Of a stretch of 64,000 nt of DNA, positions 46,750-56,440 are shown one piece after another. The translations under genes were made by a program, and so were the position numbers. How positions within the stretch are numbered: position 1 is the stretch's first letter; each line of letters starts with the position of its first letter. The DNA comes from Nitrospira defluvii (GTDB taxonomy: Bacteria > Nitrospirota > Nitrospiria > Nitrospirales > Nitrospiraceae), in contig WYAX01000015.1 in NCBI GenBank assembly GCA_011525625.1, positions 186,001 through 250,000 of the forward strand, in the 5' to 3' direction. The notes under the pieces are model-generated. The model saw nothing but the letters and a program-made list of their open reading frames with translations, ran no database searches and had not been told where the DNA came from.

Positions 46750-47502
46750 ATGCTGCATCTTGTCGCCTTGGGCGCCGTCGCCGGACTGATTCCGGTCTAT
46801 CTCGGTATTTTGTCGGCCCTGTTTCTGGGAAAGGTGCTGCCGCGCACATGGGAAGGCGGGCTGATCGGCGTGGCCAACGGCGTGCTGGTCTACCTCTTTT
46901 TCGATCTGATGCACGAAGCGACCGAACAGACCGGCGCGCGCGATCCCGTCTCATGGTTGGTGTTTCTGGTTAGCCTCGGGGGTAGTTTTCTCGGCTTGGT
47001 CGCGCTGGAATCCAGTCAGATCTTCGGGGCTCGAGCGGGGAACCGATGGTTGTCTCTTCCCATGATGATTGCCGTGGGGATGGGGTTGCACAATCTTGGG
47101 GAGGGCCTGGCCATCGGTGCCAGCTACGCCGGCGGCGAATATACGCTCAGCCTCCTGCTCGTTGTCGGGTTTGGTTTGCACAACGGGACGGAAGGATTCG
47201 GGATCGTCGGCGCGGCCGGGAAGCAGCCGATGTCGGGGCGGGATGTGCTGCTGCTGGGGCTGGTTGCCGGTCTCCCGACCTGCGTCGGTACATTTCTCAG
47301 CGGGCAGGGAGTGTCTTCCTATTTTTCCATCTGCTTTTATTCGTTGGCGGCCGGTTCATTGCTGTATGTAGTGTTGTCGCTTACGGCGATGTCGTATACC
47401 GCGAGCCGGCGGGTACAGGTGGCGGCGGGTATGTTCGCAGGGATCGCGATCATGTATCTCACGGCCATGCTGTTGACGCTGGTCAGCGGTGTCCGTAGCT
47501 GA
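46750..47502 (+). CDS. ZIP family metal transporter
   Basis: Inner-membrane divalent metal (zinc/iron-type) transporter of 250 residues with about eight membrane helices. The diagnostic metal-binding helices are GLHNLGEGLAIGAS and GLHNGTEGFGIVGA, the HNxxEG motifs of ZIP helices IV and V. An intracellular His-rich loop is missing; the loop after helix III is short. Divergent from the methyltransferase gene, upstream of the polyamine block. Confidence 0.9.
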   Translation: MLHLVALGAVAGLIPVYLGILSALFLGKVLPRTWEGGLIGVANGVLVYLFFDLMHEATEQTGARDPVSWLVFLVSLGGSFLGLVALESSQIFGARAGNRWLSLPMMIAVGMGLHNLGEGLAIGASYAGGEYTLSLLLVVGFGLHNGTEGFGIVGAAGKQPMSGRDVLLLGLVAGLPTCVGTFLSGQGVSSYFSICFYSLAAGSLLYVVLSLTAMSYTASRRVQVAAGMFAGIAIMYLTAMLLTLVSGVRS

Positions 47503-47611
47503 CGCAGACGAGGCTCCTGCCGGTCGGCCATTCAATTGACCCCACGACAGTCGGTTGTGTATAAAAAGGCCTGATTCCTTCGTGGTCGATGGTTGTCGGG
47601 AGGCGTGCATC

Positions 47612-48715
47612 ATGGCAGGACGGGAGTTTCACGACGGTGCCAAGGATGGCCTAGAGGCTCTGGAGCCTCTGGATCCCGAAAAGATCCGCTCGTTTTCGGA
47701 GCTGCTCGAAGCGATGCGGAAGACGGCCTTCGGCGGCCGTCGTCTGGGCGAGGCCTACGAAACGCTCGCCGCGATGATCGAGGATGCCGACTGTAAAGTC
47801 GTGTTGACGTTGTCCGGCGCCATGACCATCGCCAAGATGGGCACAATCATCAGCACGATGATCGATCGTGGGATGGTTCAGGCCATCGTGTCCACCGGTG
47901 CGCTGGTCGCGCATGGGTTGAGCGAGTCGGTCGGAAAGTTGCATTACCGACACGAGCCGTCCCACAGTGACGAGGAGTTGTTCCAGAAGGGCTACAACCG
48001 TGTCTATGACACGCTGGAGATGGAGTCGAATCTCAATTACGTCGAGCATGTCGTGGCTCTGACCCTGAAGCGTCTCAATACCGATCAACCCCTGTCGTCG
48101 CACCTTCTGACCCGCGAACTCGGGAGGACGTTGGCGGAGGAGTTTGAGGGGCCGGGCATTCTCAAAAGCGCGTATCTCAAAAACGTGCCGGTCTATATTC
48201 CGGCGTTTACCGATTCGGAAATGGGGCTGGATGTGGCGACGTGGGCGATGAGCAAGAAAATCGATTTTACCCGTAGTCAGGTCGGCGCGGGTGGGGACTT
48301 CGCGGTCTTACGGACGCTGCACGACGTCTGCCCCGTCTTTAATCCATACCTCGATCTTAATCACTACGCGGAAGAAGTGGTGGGTTGTACCCGGCTCGGC
48401 ATTTTCACCATCGGCGGCGGGGTTCCCAGGAACTGGGCGCAGCAGGTGGCTCCGTACATCGAGATCAGCAATACGCGCTTGGGGCTCAACGTGCCGCCCC
48501 CGCGATTTCACTATGGCGTGCGCATCTGCCCGGAGCCGGATTATTGGGGTGGCTTGAGTGGGTGTACGTACCAGGAGGGCATTTCCTGGGGTAAGTTTGT
48601 GCCGCCCGCCGAGGGGGGGCGGTTCGCCGAGGTGCTCAGCGACGCGACCTTGGTATGGCCGCTGCTCATGGTGGGATTGCTCGAACGTTGTCGCGCGAAG
48701 AGTGTCTCGTCATGA
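47612..48715 (+). CDS. deoxyhypusine synthase-like enzyme
   Basis: NAD-dependent aminobutyltransferase family member of 367 residues. It has VVLTLSGAMTIAKMG and VSTGALVAHGLSE, HYRHEP, the NAD-site block FTIGGGVPRNW, and the catalytic lysine in EGISWGKFVPP (K328, matching K329 of the human enzyme). Bacteria have no eIF5A, so the product is probably a free polyamine such as homospermidine, formed by transferring an aminobutyl group to putrescine. Pyruvoyl arginine decarboxylase and agmatinase genes 3-4 kb downstream would supply the substrate. Its stop overlaps the next start (ATGA). Confidence 0.87.
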   Translation: MAGREFHDGAKDGLEALEPLDPEKIRSFSELLEAMRKTAFGGRRLGEAYETLAAMIEDADCKVVLTLSGAMTIAKMGTIISTMIDRGMVQAIVSTGALVAHGLSESVGKLHYRHEPSHSDEELFQKGYNRVYDTLEMESNLNYVEHVVALTLKRLNTDQPLSSHLLTRELGRTLAEEFEGPGILKSAYLKNVPVYIPAFTDSEMGLDVATWAMSKKIDFTRSQVGAGGDFAVLRTLHDVCPVFNPYLDLNHYAEEVVGCTRLGIFTIGGGVPRNWAQQVAPYIEISNTRLGLNVPPPRFHYGVRICPEPDYWGGLSGCTYQEGISWGKFVPPAEGGRFAEVLSDATLVWPLLMVGLLERCRAKSVSS

Positions 48716-49365
48716 CCCGCGTGGCCGGATGGATACGCAGGGGCGGTGCGGTATGCGCCCTGGTCCTGTTGACGGCCGGTGCCGTCCTGGCGGCCGGCTC
48801 GCCGGCAGTGGATAACCGGATGCGCGGCAAGATGGACGCCCCATTGACCCTGATCGAGTACTCGGATTTTACCTGCGGATACTGTCTCAAGTTTTTTAAA
48901 GAAACCTGGCCGAAGATTCAGGCGCGGTATGTCGAGACCGGCAAAGTGCGGTTTCTCTACAAGGATTATCCCCGTGCCGATCAGGGGCCCGGCGTGACGG
49001 CTGCGCTCGCGGCTCGTTGTGCGGGGGATCAGGGCACCTACTGGCCCATGCATGACCGGTTGTTCGCTGCCGACGGGCGACTGGACGTGGATAGTTACTC
49101 CCAGCATGCCAAGGCCATCGGCCTCGATCAGGCGCGATTCCGACAGTGCCTGCGCGATGCTCCGCATATGAAAGCAATTTTCCAGGACCGCGACGAGGCG
49201 AATGCCTGGGGATTCCATGGGACGCCTGGCTTTATTTTGATGCGGACCACCCAGCAGCCGACGGCCAAGAATCCGGCATTGGCCATTCCGGGCGCCTTCC
49301 CATTCGAAGCCTTCGAGGAAGAAATCGAGAAGCTTCTCGCGTCGCAAGGGGAGAAGTCGAAGTAG
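48712..49365 (+). CDS. DsbA-family thiol oxidoreductase, secreted
   Basis: Thioredoxin-fold protein of 217 residues with a signal peptide (about 1-27). The active site is CGYC (C55-C58) in YSDFTCGYCLKFF, with the cis-Pro loop GTPGFIL near 180, like the DsbA/BdbD-type disulfide oxidases or DsbG-like proteins. Predicted periplasmic. The ATG overlaps the deoxyhypusine-synthase-like stop by 4 bp, so both are cotranslated though their functions do not obviously connect. The secreted Cys-rich protein at 24325 would be one kind of client. Confidence 0.88.
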   Translation: MTRVAGWIRRGGAVCALVLLTAGAVLAAGSPAVDNRMRGKMDAPLTLIEYSDFTCGYCLKFFKETWPKIQARYVETGKVRFLYKDYPRADQGPGVTAALAARCAGDQGTYWPMHDRLFAADGRLDVDSYSQHAKAIGLDQARFRQCLRDAPHMKAIFQDRDEANAWGFHGTPGFILMRTTQQPTAKNPALAIPGAFPFEAFEEEIEKLLASQGEKSK

Positions 49366-49444
49366 GGGCTGTCAGGCACGGGTTCGCAGAGGTGACGCAT
49401 CGTCGCGAGCATGATCGTTTAGCCAGGAAAGAGGGAATTGCACT

Positions 49445-49723
49445 ATGGGGTCCAAACAAGCCTTTTGGTCGGTGCCGGCAAAAAACGGGGAGCCGGATTT
49501 GTGGGTGTGCATGTCTTGTTTGAGTGAGGTGTTTTGCCGGAAGGTTCCTATGCCGGCCTGTCCGACGTGCCATGGCGTCTCGACCTACGAAGCCTTTACC
49601 CTGGCAGCGGTACAGGATTGGGGAACCGAAGAGTTGATTGCCAAAGCGGTTGCGGCCCAGCAGGCAGAAGAGGCGGCCGGTGCCGCGGCTGCCGCGAGTC
49701 CACCGGTAGAGTCTGTGTCCTAG
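49445..49723 (+). CDS. small zinc-ribbon protein
   Basis: Protein of 92 residues: CMSC and CPTC pairs about 20 residues apart, a central helix, then an Ala/Glu-rich C terminus (QQAEEAAGAAAAAS). Probable zinc ribbon with flexible tail. A GGAAT-like element is the only ribosome site. Function unknown; it lies between the DsbA-like and aldehyde dehydrogenase genes. Confidence 0.6.
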   Translation: MGSKQAFWSVPAKNGEPDLWVCMSCLSEVFCRKVPMPACPTCHGVSTYEAFTLAAVQDWGTEELIAKAVAAQQAEEAAGAAAAASPPVESVS

Positions 49724-49742
49724 TACGTGTTCCTCTCCTGGA

Positions 49743-51182
49743 GTGAGTCCGTTGGGAAATGGACGTCCCTTTCTAATCGGCGGTCGGTGGTCGCACTCCA
49801 CCACGGTTGTTCCTATACACAATCCTTATACGGGCGACACGGTCGATCACGTCTGCCAGGCTGGTCCGGCTGAAGCGGAATTGGCTGTACAGTCTGCGGT
49901 CGACGGCGCGGTGGCGATGCGCAAGCTGTCGGGGTACGCGCGATCGAGCCTGCTGCAGAAGGCCGCCCAATCCCTTCAGGCGCGACAGGAAGAATTCGCC
50001 CGCACGATGACGGCTGAGTCCGGTAAGCCCGTCACCGACGCGCGCCGGGAGGTCGGACGCGCCATTCAGACGTTCTCCATTGCGGCGGAGGAGGCCAAAC
50101 GTATCGGTGGCGAGGTGGTGCCGCTCGATTGGTCGCCCGGCATGGAGACCTATTGGGGAGTGACCAGGCGGTTTCCCATCGGACCGATCCTCGGCATTAC
50201 GCCCTTTAACTTTCCACTCAATCTCGTCGTCCATAAAGTCGCGCCGGCCTTGGCCGCAGGCAATGCCATTCTGATCAAGCCCGCGCCTCAGACCCCGCTG
50301 ACCTCCTTGCTGTTGGGCGACCTGCTGCTGGAGGCCGGCGTGCCGCCGGGAGGTCTCAATGTGCTGCCCTGCGACAACAGTGTGGCGGAGCGCTTGGTGA
50401 TCGACCCCCGGTTCAAGTTACTCAGCTTTACCGGAAGCGCGCCTGTCGGGTGGATGTTGAAGGCCAAGTGTGGAAAAAAGAAGGTGGTACTCGAACTGGG
50501 TGGCAACGCCGCGGTCATCATCGAGCCGGACGCAGACTTGGAGTATGCGGTTCAGCGCTGTGTGACCGGCGGATTTACCTATGCCGGTCAAACCTGCATT
50601 TCGGTCCAACGGATCTTCGTGCATGAGTCGGTGGCGGCTGCCTTTACCGAGAATCTAGTGGCTCGTGTCCAGGCCTTGGCTACCGGCGACCCGGGTGAGG
50701 AGGCCACCGTCGTGGGCCCCCTGATCGATACAGGCGCAGCGCAGCGAATTGAGCGTTGGATCGGAGAGGCTGTCGCGCAGGGCGCTCGTCTTCTCGCCGG
50801 CGGGTCGCGGGTCGGTCCGGTCGTGCGCCCGACGGTCTTGTCCGATGTGACCGCGACGATGAAAGTGTCTTGCGAGGAAGTATTCGGCCCGCTGGTGACG
50901 ATTACCCCCTATCGGGACTTTGAGACGGCCTTGCGGGCGGTGAATGAATCGGAGTACGGACTGCAGGCCGGCATTTTTACCAACAACATCGGGCGTATTT
51001 TTCAGGCCTTCGAGGAGTTGGAGGTCGGCGGTGTGCTGGCGAATGAAATCCCCACGTTTCGTGCGGACCACATGCCGTACGGCGGCATCAAGGATTCCGG
51101 GATCGGTCGCGAAGGTCTCCGCTACGCGATCGAGGACATGACTGAACCCAAACTGCTGGTCATGAACCTGCGTCGACCCTAA
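49743..51182 (+). CDS. NAD(P)-dependent aldehyde dehydrogenase
   Basis: ALDH-superfamily enzyme of 479 residues oxidising an aldehyde to the acid. Visible are PFNFP (N156), the catalytic Glu in LELGGN (E251), catalytic Cys in AGQTCISVQR (C285) and the C-terminal PYGGIKDSGIGREG. It resembles the lactaldehyde/glyceraldehyde-phosphate type of ALDH. Start: GTG 49743 is the furthest; TTG 49752 has a better-spaced GGAG. Neighbouring polyamine genes make an aminoaldehyde substrate possible, but this is inference. Confidence 0.85.
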   Translation: MSPLGNGRPFLIGGRWSHSTTVVPIHNPYTGDTVDHVCQAGPAEAELAVQSAVDGAVAMRKLSGYARSSLLQKAAQSLQARQEEFARTMTAESGKPVTDARREVGRAIQTFSIAAEEAKRIGGEVVPLDWSPGMETYWGVTRRFPIGPILGITPFNFPLNLVVHKVAPALAAGNAILIKPAPQTPLTSLLLGDLLLEAGVPPGGLNVLPCDNSVAERLVIDPRFKLLSFTGSAPVGWMLKAKCGKKKVVLELGGNAAVIIEPDADLEYAVQRCVTGGFTYAGQTCISVQRIFVHESVAAAFTENLVARVQALATGDPGEEATVVGPLIDTGAAQRIERWIGEAVAQGARLLAGGSRVGPVVRPTVLSDVTATMKVSCEEVFGPLVTITPYRDFETALRAVNESEYGLQAGIFTNNIGRIFQAFEELEVGGVLANEIPTFRADHMPYGGIKDSGIGREGLRYAIEDMTEPKLLVMNLRRP

Positions 51183-51220
51183 ACGGCCCGCAAACGGCGC
51201 AAAAAACCCCGGCCGCCATA

Positions 51221-51249
51221 TTGCGGATGCGGAACAAACTTGATACAAC
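51221..51249 (+). promoter_or_regulatory. candidate promoter of the arginine decarboxylase/agmatinase pair
   Basis: TTGCGG (51221-51226), 17 bp, TACAAC (51244-51249), about 105 bp upstream of the decarboxylase ATG. Confidence 0.35.
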
Positions 51250-51353
51250 TTTCGCGCGTGTCGCCGGGTGAGCACAAGTGTGGCACCAGGCCGTTGACAA
51301 TTCTTCGAGCGCTCCGGGCGGAGTGATTTCAACGAGGGACAAGGGGAGAGTAC

Positions 51354-51929
51354 ATGGTACCAACACACATGTTTTTGACGAGGGGTGTCGGCGTGCACAA
51401 GGAAAAGCTGGCTGCGTTCGAGCAGGCCTTGCGGAGCGCCGGCGTGGCCTATTGCAACCTCGTCAGCGTCTCATCGATTCTCCCGCCCAATTGTAAAATC
51501 CTTCCGCGGAAGCGCGGCGAAAAGTTGCTCAATCCCGGTGAAATCACGTTCTGCGTCATGGCCCGTTCTGAGACGAACGAGCGCAACCGGTTGATTTCCG
51601 CATCCATCGGCTTGGCGATTCCGACCGACCGCGATACCTATGGCTATCTTTCCGAACACCATGCCTACGGCGAAACGGATGAAGAATCCGGTGAATATAC
51701 GGAAGATCTGGCGGCGCAGATGCTTGCTACCACGCAGGGGATCGAGTTCGATCCCGATGTCGCGTGGAAGGAGCGCGAGCAGGTATTCAAGATGGGCGGA
51801 AAAATCGTCAGAACCCTCAACATCACCCAATCCGCAGTCGGCCGGCCGAACCGGTGGACCTGCGTCATCGCCTTGGCAGTGTTTATCCCGACGGAAAACA
51901 TTCCCAAGAGTCTTCGAAACAAGGCCTAG
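51354..51929 (+). CDS. pdaD: pyruvoyl-dependent arginine decarboxylase
   Basis: Converts arginine to agmatine using a self-generated pyruvoyl group. The 191-residue proenzyme has [12 protein letters not shown]; cleavage between S40 and S41 would give the beta chain and the pyruvoyl alpha chain. [19 protein letters not shown] and [14 protein letters not shown] are typical of the family. AAGGGGAG precedes the ATG. It is followed after 8 bp by agmatinase, giving a two-step route arginine to agmatine to putrescine. Confidence 0.92.
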   Translation: MVPTHMFLTRGVGVHKEKLAAFEQALRSAGVAYCNLVSVSSILPPNCKILPRKRGEKLLNPGEITFCVMARSETNERNRLISASIGLAIPTDRDTYGYLSEHHAYGETDEESGEYTEDLAAQMLATTQGIEFDPDVAWKEREQVFKMGGKIVRTLNITQSAVGRPNRWTCVIALAVFIPTENIPKSLRNKA

Positions 51930-51937
51930 CGTCACCC

Positions 51938-52870
51938 ATGGCGCTTCCGTCCGGGTGGCTTGGTCAAGCCGACAATTTCCTCGGAATCGACGAACCCTGG
52001 TGCCATCCTGATCAGGCGGGAGTCTATGTGCTCCCGGCTCCGTACGAACACACGTCGAGTTATATCCTCGGGTCGGACCGTGGGCCCTCCGCCATCATTG
52101 AAGCTTCCCAGCAAGTCGAACTGTACGACGAGACCTTGCGCGAGGAGCCCTATCGCGAATGGGGCGGCATTGCGACGGCCGCGACGTTGGACCTCGGCGG
52201 GCGTGTCGATGGGCAAGCGGTGCAAGCGATTCAGGAGTTTGTGCAGCCGCACGTGGGCCGGGGAAAATTCCTTGTGACGCTGACCGGGGAACATACGGGA
52301 GCGTTGGGCGCCATTCGCGCCCATGCCCGGAGGTATCCGGATATGTGTGTCGTGCAAATCGATGCGCATGGCGATCTTCGGCAGGCGTATCAAGGCAATC
52401 CCTACAGTCACGCCAGCGTTATGGCGCGCGTGGTTCAGGACGGGTTGCCGCTTGTGCAGGTCGGCATCCGATCGGTGAGTCCGGAAGAAATCGATCTGAT
52501 CGACAGGACGCCTCGGATCACGACCTTCTTTGCGGCGTCGATTGTGGATCCGTCGGGGCCCTATGAAGGACGGGCGGCACGCTGGATTCCCGAGGTCCTG
52601 GCGGCTTGCACCGGACCGGTCTATCTTACCTTCGATTGCGACGGGCTCGATGCCTCGCTCGTGCCGGCGTTGGGGACCCCTGAACCGGGCGGATTGGGCT
52701 GGTACGATACTCTGGCGCTGGTGACCGCCTTGGCGAAGGGCCCGGGCATTGTCGGGATGGACATCAGCGAGATTGCCCCGATCGAAGGGTTTGTCGCTCC
52801 GCAATTCAGCATCGCCCGCTTGATCTATCGCATGCTGGGGCGTATCCGTGTCGGTCGGCGCGTGCAGTGA
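51938..52870 (+). CDS. speB: agmatinase (ureohydrolase family)
   Basis: Mn-dependent hydrolase turning agmatine into putrescine and urea. The 310 residues from ATG 51938 keep the metal motifs: GEHTG (normally GGDHS), DAHGDLR and FDCDGLDASLVPALGTPEPGG. Family membership is clear; substrate is assigned from the adjacent decarboxylase. The frame is open further upstream but overlaps the decarboxylase gene, so the internal ATG is used. The GxxH motif variation (E for D next to His) is a minor oddity. Confidence 0.88.
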   Translation: MALPSGWLGQADNFLGIDEPWCHPDQAGVYVLPAPYEHTSSYILGSDRGPSAIIEASQQVELYDETLREEPYREWGGIATAATLDLGGRVDGQAVQAIQEFVQPHVGRGKFLVTLTGEHTGALGAIRAHARRYPDMCVVQIDAHGDLRQAYQGNPYSHASVMARVVQDGLPLVQVGIRSVSPEEIDLIDRTPRITTFFAASIVDPSGPYEGRAARWIPEVLAACTGPVYLTFDCDGLDASLVPALGTPEPGGLGWYDTLALVTALAKGPGIVGMDISEIAPIEGFVAPQFSIARLIYRMLGRIRVGRRVQ

Positions 52871-53060
52871 TCCTCATCGCGTCACGCGTCGCCCGTGCAG
52901 CATCTCTCGTTGGAGCACGGAGTGTATCGCTCATGACGGAGAACGCAGGGAGCGAGGGGACTCTGTCGATGTTGTTCGGTCGAAGCTCCTGCCCGCACCT
53001 TCTTTGCGAAAAACGAACTACGCTTCACGAGGAACGGCTCACGCGAGTTTATGCCCCGCC

Positions 53061-53768
53061 ATGCGGATCAATAAATTGTTCACCGAGCAGGGACTGTGCT
53101 CGCGGAGAGAAGCGGATCGACTGATCGCGGAAGGACGCGTCACCATCAACGGCGTGGTGGCCAAACTCGGTGATCAGGTTTCGCCGCACGATGTCGTGGC
53201 GCGCGATGGCGTGGTGCTGCAGCGGGCCAATCGTTCTGTCTATCTCAAGTATCACAAGCCGGTCGGCGTGACGACAACCACGGAGTTGCACGTTCCACGA
53301 AACATCATCTCCGAAATCCGACATCCCGAACGAATTTTCCCCATCGGCCGGCTCGACAAAGATTCCTCGGGCCTGATCCTCTTGACCAACGACGGCGATA
53401 TCGTCAACGAGATTCTACGGGTCGAGCATGGGCACGAACGGGAATATCGCGTGGAGGTGGATCGGGAGTTCGATGAGGCGTTTCTTGCGAAGATGGCCCA
53501 GGGCGTGATGATTCTCGGTGCACGGACGCGCCCGTGTACCGCGACGCGCCTCGGGCCGCACCGGTTCCGGATCATTTTGACGGAAGGGCGCAATCGTCAG
53601 ATTCGGCGTATGTGCCAGGCGCTCGGGTATCGGGTCGTCGGGCTGCATCGTGTGCGGATCATGCACATCACTGTGGAGGGACTGCATGCGGGGCAGTGGA
53701 AGGATCTGAGCGGGGAGGAACGCCGGCGGCTCTTTCAGGCGCTCGGCCGGCCGGTCGAGCCGTCGTGA
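53061..53768 (+). CDS. rluF: 23S rRNA pseudouridine synthase RluF
   Basis: RsuA-family pseudouridine synthase of 235 residues. An N-terminal S4 domain (MRINKLFTEQGLCSRREADRL is its beginning) precedes the catalytic domain with D99 in GRLDKDSSGLILLTNDGD and the C-terminal NRQIRRMCQALGY. The closest pattern remembered is RluF (uridine 2604 of 23S rRNA). ATG 53061 opens the S4 domain directly; the open frame upstream has no similarity. About 190 bp separate it from agmatinase, so it is probably independent. Confidence 0.88.
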   Translation: MRINKLFTEQGLCSRREADRLIAEGRVTINGVVAKLGDQVSPHDVVARDGVVLQRANRSVYLKYHKPVGVTTTTELHVPRNIISEIRHPERIFPIGRLDKDSSGLILLTNDGDIVNEILRVEHGHEREYRVEVDREFDEAFLAKMAQGVMILGARTRPCTATRLGPHRFRIILTEGRNRQIRRMCQALGYRVVGLHRVRIMHITVEGLHAGQWKDLSGEERRRLFQALGRPVEPS

Positions 53769-53791
53769 GACTCGCAGCGTGCCGCGCGCGT

Positions 53792-54580
53792 TCAGTCGGT
53801 GTGCAGCGCCGGATTTGAGCCCTCGCCGGACAGGTGGAGCGGGGCATCGGCACGAGCGGTCTCGTTAGGCTTGGAGGAGGGAAGCGGCGGCGCCGCCTGG
53901 CTCCGGCCGAGAAACAGATTCAACAACGCAATGAAAAAACTTCCGCCCACGATCCAGTAACCTGTGGTTACGATCGTTTTGGTCCCTTCGTCGCGCATGT
54001 CCTTGGCAACCTCCGCCACCGTCTCCAGCAGGCGGTCCAGCGCGAGGCTCACCTGCATGACCTTCGGCCCCCCGTTGTCGGCTGCATGGATTTCTGCTTT
54101 GCGCCGCAGTTCCGTCGCCTCCGCCGCCGATCCTGCCCGCCACTCCTGGGACAGCAGATCGATGGTCTTGCTGGCGACATGGAAGTACTGATCGAGGCTT
54201 TCACGAACCGCTTGAATGTCTTTTTCTTCGCTTCGTCCGCTTCGTGAGACGCGTAGGCTGGCCGCCGCGTAGCGATCCACGGCATGTTGAATCCTCGCTC
54301 GCTGTTCCGGCAATGATTGGGTAATTCGTTCGAAGGTGGTTTGGTTTTCCGCCTCCAACGATCGAATGATCGTATTGCGATACCGCATCACATTCGCGGA
54401 AATATGGGCGAGGTCTGCGGCGCCCAGCGTGTACTCGGCGTACATGATGCGGAGGTCTTGATCGATGCGGCTGAGGGCCTGGCCGCTCACCCATCCCAAT
54501 CCCGCGATCAGCAGGCTGATGATGAGCTGGTTCGGCGTGGGAAAGGATAATCTGAAGCGCGTTGCCAATGACACAAGCAT
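53792..54580 (-). CDS. membrane protein with four-helix-bundle sensor-like domain
   Basis: Protein of 262 residues with a membrane segment at about 15-35 and another at about 205-225. Between them lies an all-helical periplasmic part with a chemoreceptor-like pattern (RIDQDLRIMYAEYTLGAADLAHISANVM). It resembles the 4HB_MCP sensor of chemoreceptors but has no HAMP or signalling domain; after the second segment only a Pro-rich tail follows. It may act as a sensor subunit or regulator. Located 192 bp after the export operon on the same strand. Confidence 0.65.
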   Translation of the reverse strand: MLVSLATRFRLSFPTPNQLIISLLIAGLGWVSGQALSRIDQDLRIMYAEYTLGAADLAHISANVMRYRNTIIRSLEAENQTTFERITQSLPEQRARIQHAVDRYAAASLRVSRSGRSEEKDIQAVRESLDQYFHVASKTIDLLSQEWRAGSAAEATELRRKAEIHAADNGGPKVMQVSLALDRLLETVAEVAKDMRDEGTKTIVTTGYWIVGGSFFIALLNLFLGRSQAAPPLPSSKPNETARADAPLHLSGEGSNPALHTD

Positions 54581-54772
54581 CCCTTTCGTCCGTCAGGCTG
54601 CAGGCGAACTCCGGGGTCAGTCTAGCAGATCGCGCATGAGGAAAGAAGCCGAGGTCGTTTTGACGCAGATCGGGCCGTCGGTCCGGGACGCCCCGACGTG
54701 CGACCGACTGGCTGACTTCGCGGAGGGGGTGGGGATGGCGAGTCGAGAGACGGATGGACGCGGCGCAGCGGA

Positions 54773-56440
54773 TTAGTTCAACATGATCCGTCGGTCGACA
54801 TGTGGAGTCAGATTCGGATCATTCGACACGAAAATCACCGACCAGGGCTCTTCTTTGCTGCACAGACGACGGAGAATCGTCTCGCGCATGGCGGGATGCA
54901 TGTTGTGAAGGATCCCCTCGAAAATGAGGAGTTGCGGGCGCCCCAGGATCGCTCGGGCGACCAGAATGCGCGCAATGTGCGACGGCGCAAAAACTTTACC
55001 GGCAGTTCGGACGTGGGTTTTGAGGCCTTGAGGCAGGGCGTCGACTTCCTCTTCCAGCTCGGTGAAGCGTAATGCCCATCGTACGTCGCTGTAGGGGATA
55101 TACTCCCGTCCGAGCACGATGTTCTCTTCCAGCGTGCCTTCGAAGAGCGAGAGTCGTGAGTCCAGGATGAACCCGCGGAACCGATTGACAGCGTCCAGAT
55201 CGAGGTGGCGTAGGTCGACGCCGTTGTAGCGGATCACGCCGGAGGTCGGCGAGTCGAGACCGCCCAGGATTCGCGCCAGGGTCGTTTTGGCCATCGTCGA
55301 TCCTGCGTAGATGCCGACTTTTTCCCCGGGTGTGACTTCCAGGTTGAATTGCTCGAATAGTGCCGGGCCTCCGACAGGATCGAACGTCAGATCCTTGCAG
55401 GTGACGCGAATGCCGTGTACGGTCGGGTCCGGCAGGGGAATGGACAGCGTCGCGGTATCCTGGTCTTTCGGCAGAGAAAACAGAAAGCCGAGTTCGGTCA
55501 AGGCGGTGAGGAAGTAATAGATGTGTCCCATCCGTTTGACGACTCCGTCGAAACTCGACAGAATACCGCTCACCACGACCTCGGCGGCGACAAATTGTCC
55601 TAAGGTCAACTGGCCGATTCCCAGTAGCCAGCCGGCGGTGGCGATGAGGCCGCTATGCACAATGGCCTGCCATCCGAGAGAGCCCAGATATTGCCGGATC
55701 AGAATGCCGAATCTGGCTTTGCGCACATTGACGTAAGTGTCGACGAGGTGGTCTGTTTTTTTGATCAACAGCGCCTGACTATCCGTCGACTTGAGGTGGA
55801 GCAGGTTGTAGGCGATTTCCTGGAACCAATGCAGCGTGGCGTATTTGGCGTGGGAGAGTTCGAGGTCGGCCTTGGGCCCGCCGTGACTCATGAGGAAAAA
55901 CACCACGTTGAACCCGAGCAGCAGAATCGCGTTATACAGCAGGAAATAGGGGTGATAAAAGACCAGGATCGTCATGCCCACCGCGCCGCCGACGATCACA
56001 TTGATCAGGTCGACTAACAGGACCGAGACGGCCCGCTGCATGAACATGGTTTCCATGAAATAGTTTGCGAAACGCGGCTCGAATCCCTGGTAGCGCAGAT
56101 GCGGCAGTTGCTGTGCCATCGCAATGGCGACGCGGGCGAAAATGCGGCGTTCCAATACCTCCACCGCGTAATATTGCAGGGCCCGAAATGCGCCGACGAA
56201 GAGCAACGCCGCGACCATGACCACGGCCAGCGTGACGATGGTGATGGGCTGTAGAGCGAAGGCAAACGTGTTGACGAGTTCTTGAACGGTCAGCGGAACG
56301 ATCAGCGCGAAGAGCCCGATGGCGATCGAATAGGAAAAGATGAGGCCCAGAATCCGTCGTTCGAGACGGAAGAGGAGGCCCAGGTGGCCGACGACCGTTT
56401 GGAACATGTTACTCTGGTTGCCGGAATGATCCTGGGCCAT
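54773..56440 (-). CDS. ABC exporter-like protein with degenerate ATPase domain
   Basis: Type I ABC protein: a membrane domain with about five or six helices in residues 30-300 and a nucleotide-binding domain after about 335, 555 residues in all. The ATPase motifs are all altered. Walker A reads AGSTMAKTT (glycines lost, Lys kept), the Q-loop is ILDSRLSLF, the signature LSGGQ is FAPSH, Walker B ends LLIFEGIL (Asp to Glu, catalytic Glu to Gly) and the switch His is Asn in VSNDP. The fold and the LFEGTLEENI motif are kept. It follows TolC- and HlyD-like genes, as in type I secretion, but is probably unable to hydrolyse ATP. Confidence 0.85.
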   Translation of the reverse strand: MAQDHSGNQSNMFQTVVGHLGLLFRLERRILGLIFSYSIAIGLFALIVPLTVQELVNTFAFALQPITIVTLAVVMVAALLFVGAFRALQYYAVEVLERRIFARVAIAMAQQLPHLRYQGFEPRFANYFMETMFMQRAVSVLLVDLINVIVGGAVGMTILVFYHPYFLLYNAILLLGFNVVFFLMSHGGPKADLELSHAKYATLHWFQEIAYNLLHLKSTDSQALLIKKTDHLVDTYVNVRKARFGILIRQYLGSLGWQAIVHSGLIATAGWLLGIGQLTLGQFVAAEVVVSGILSSFDGVVKRMGHIYYFLTALTELGFLFSLPKDQDTATLSIPLPDPTVHGIRVTCKDLTFDPVGGPALFEQFNLEVTPGEKVGIYAGSTMAKTTLARILGGLDSPTSGVIRYNGVDLRHLDLDAVNRFRGFILDSRLSLFEGTLEENIVLGREYIPYSDVRWALRFTELEEEVDALPQGLKTHVRTAGKVFAPSHIARILVARAILGRPQLLIFEGILHNMHPAMRETILRRLCSKEEPWSVIFVSNDPNLTPHVDRRIMLN

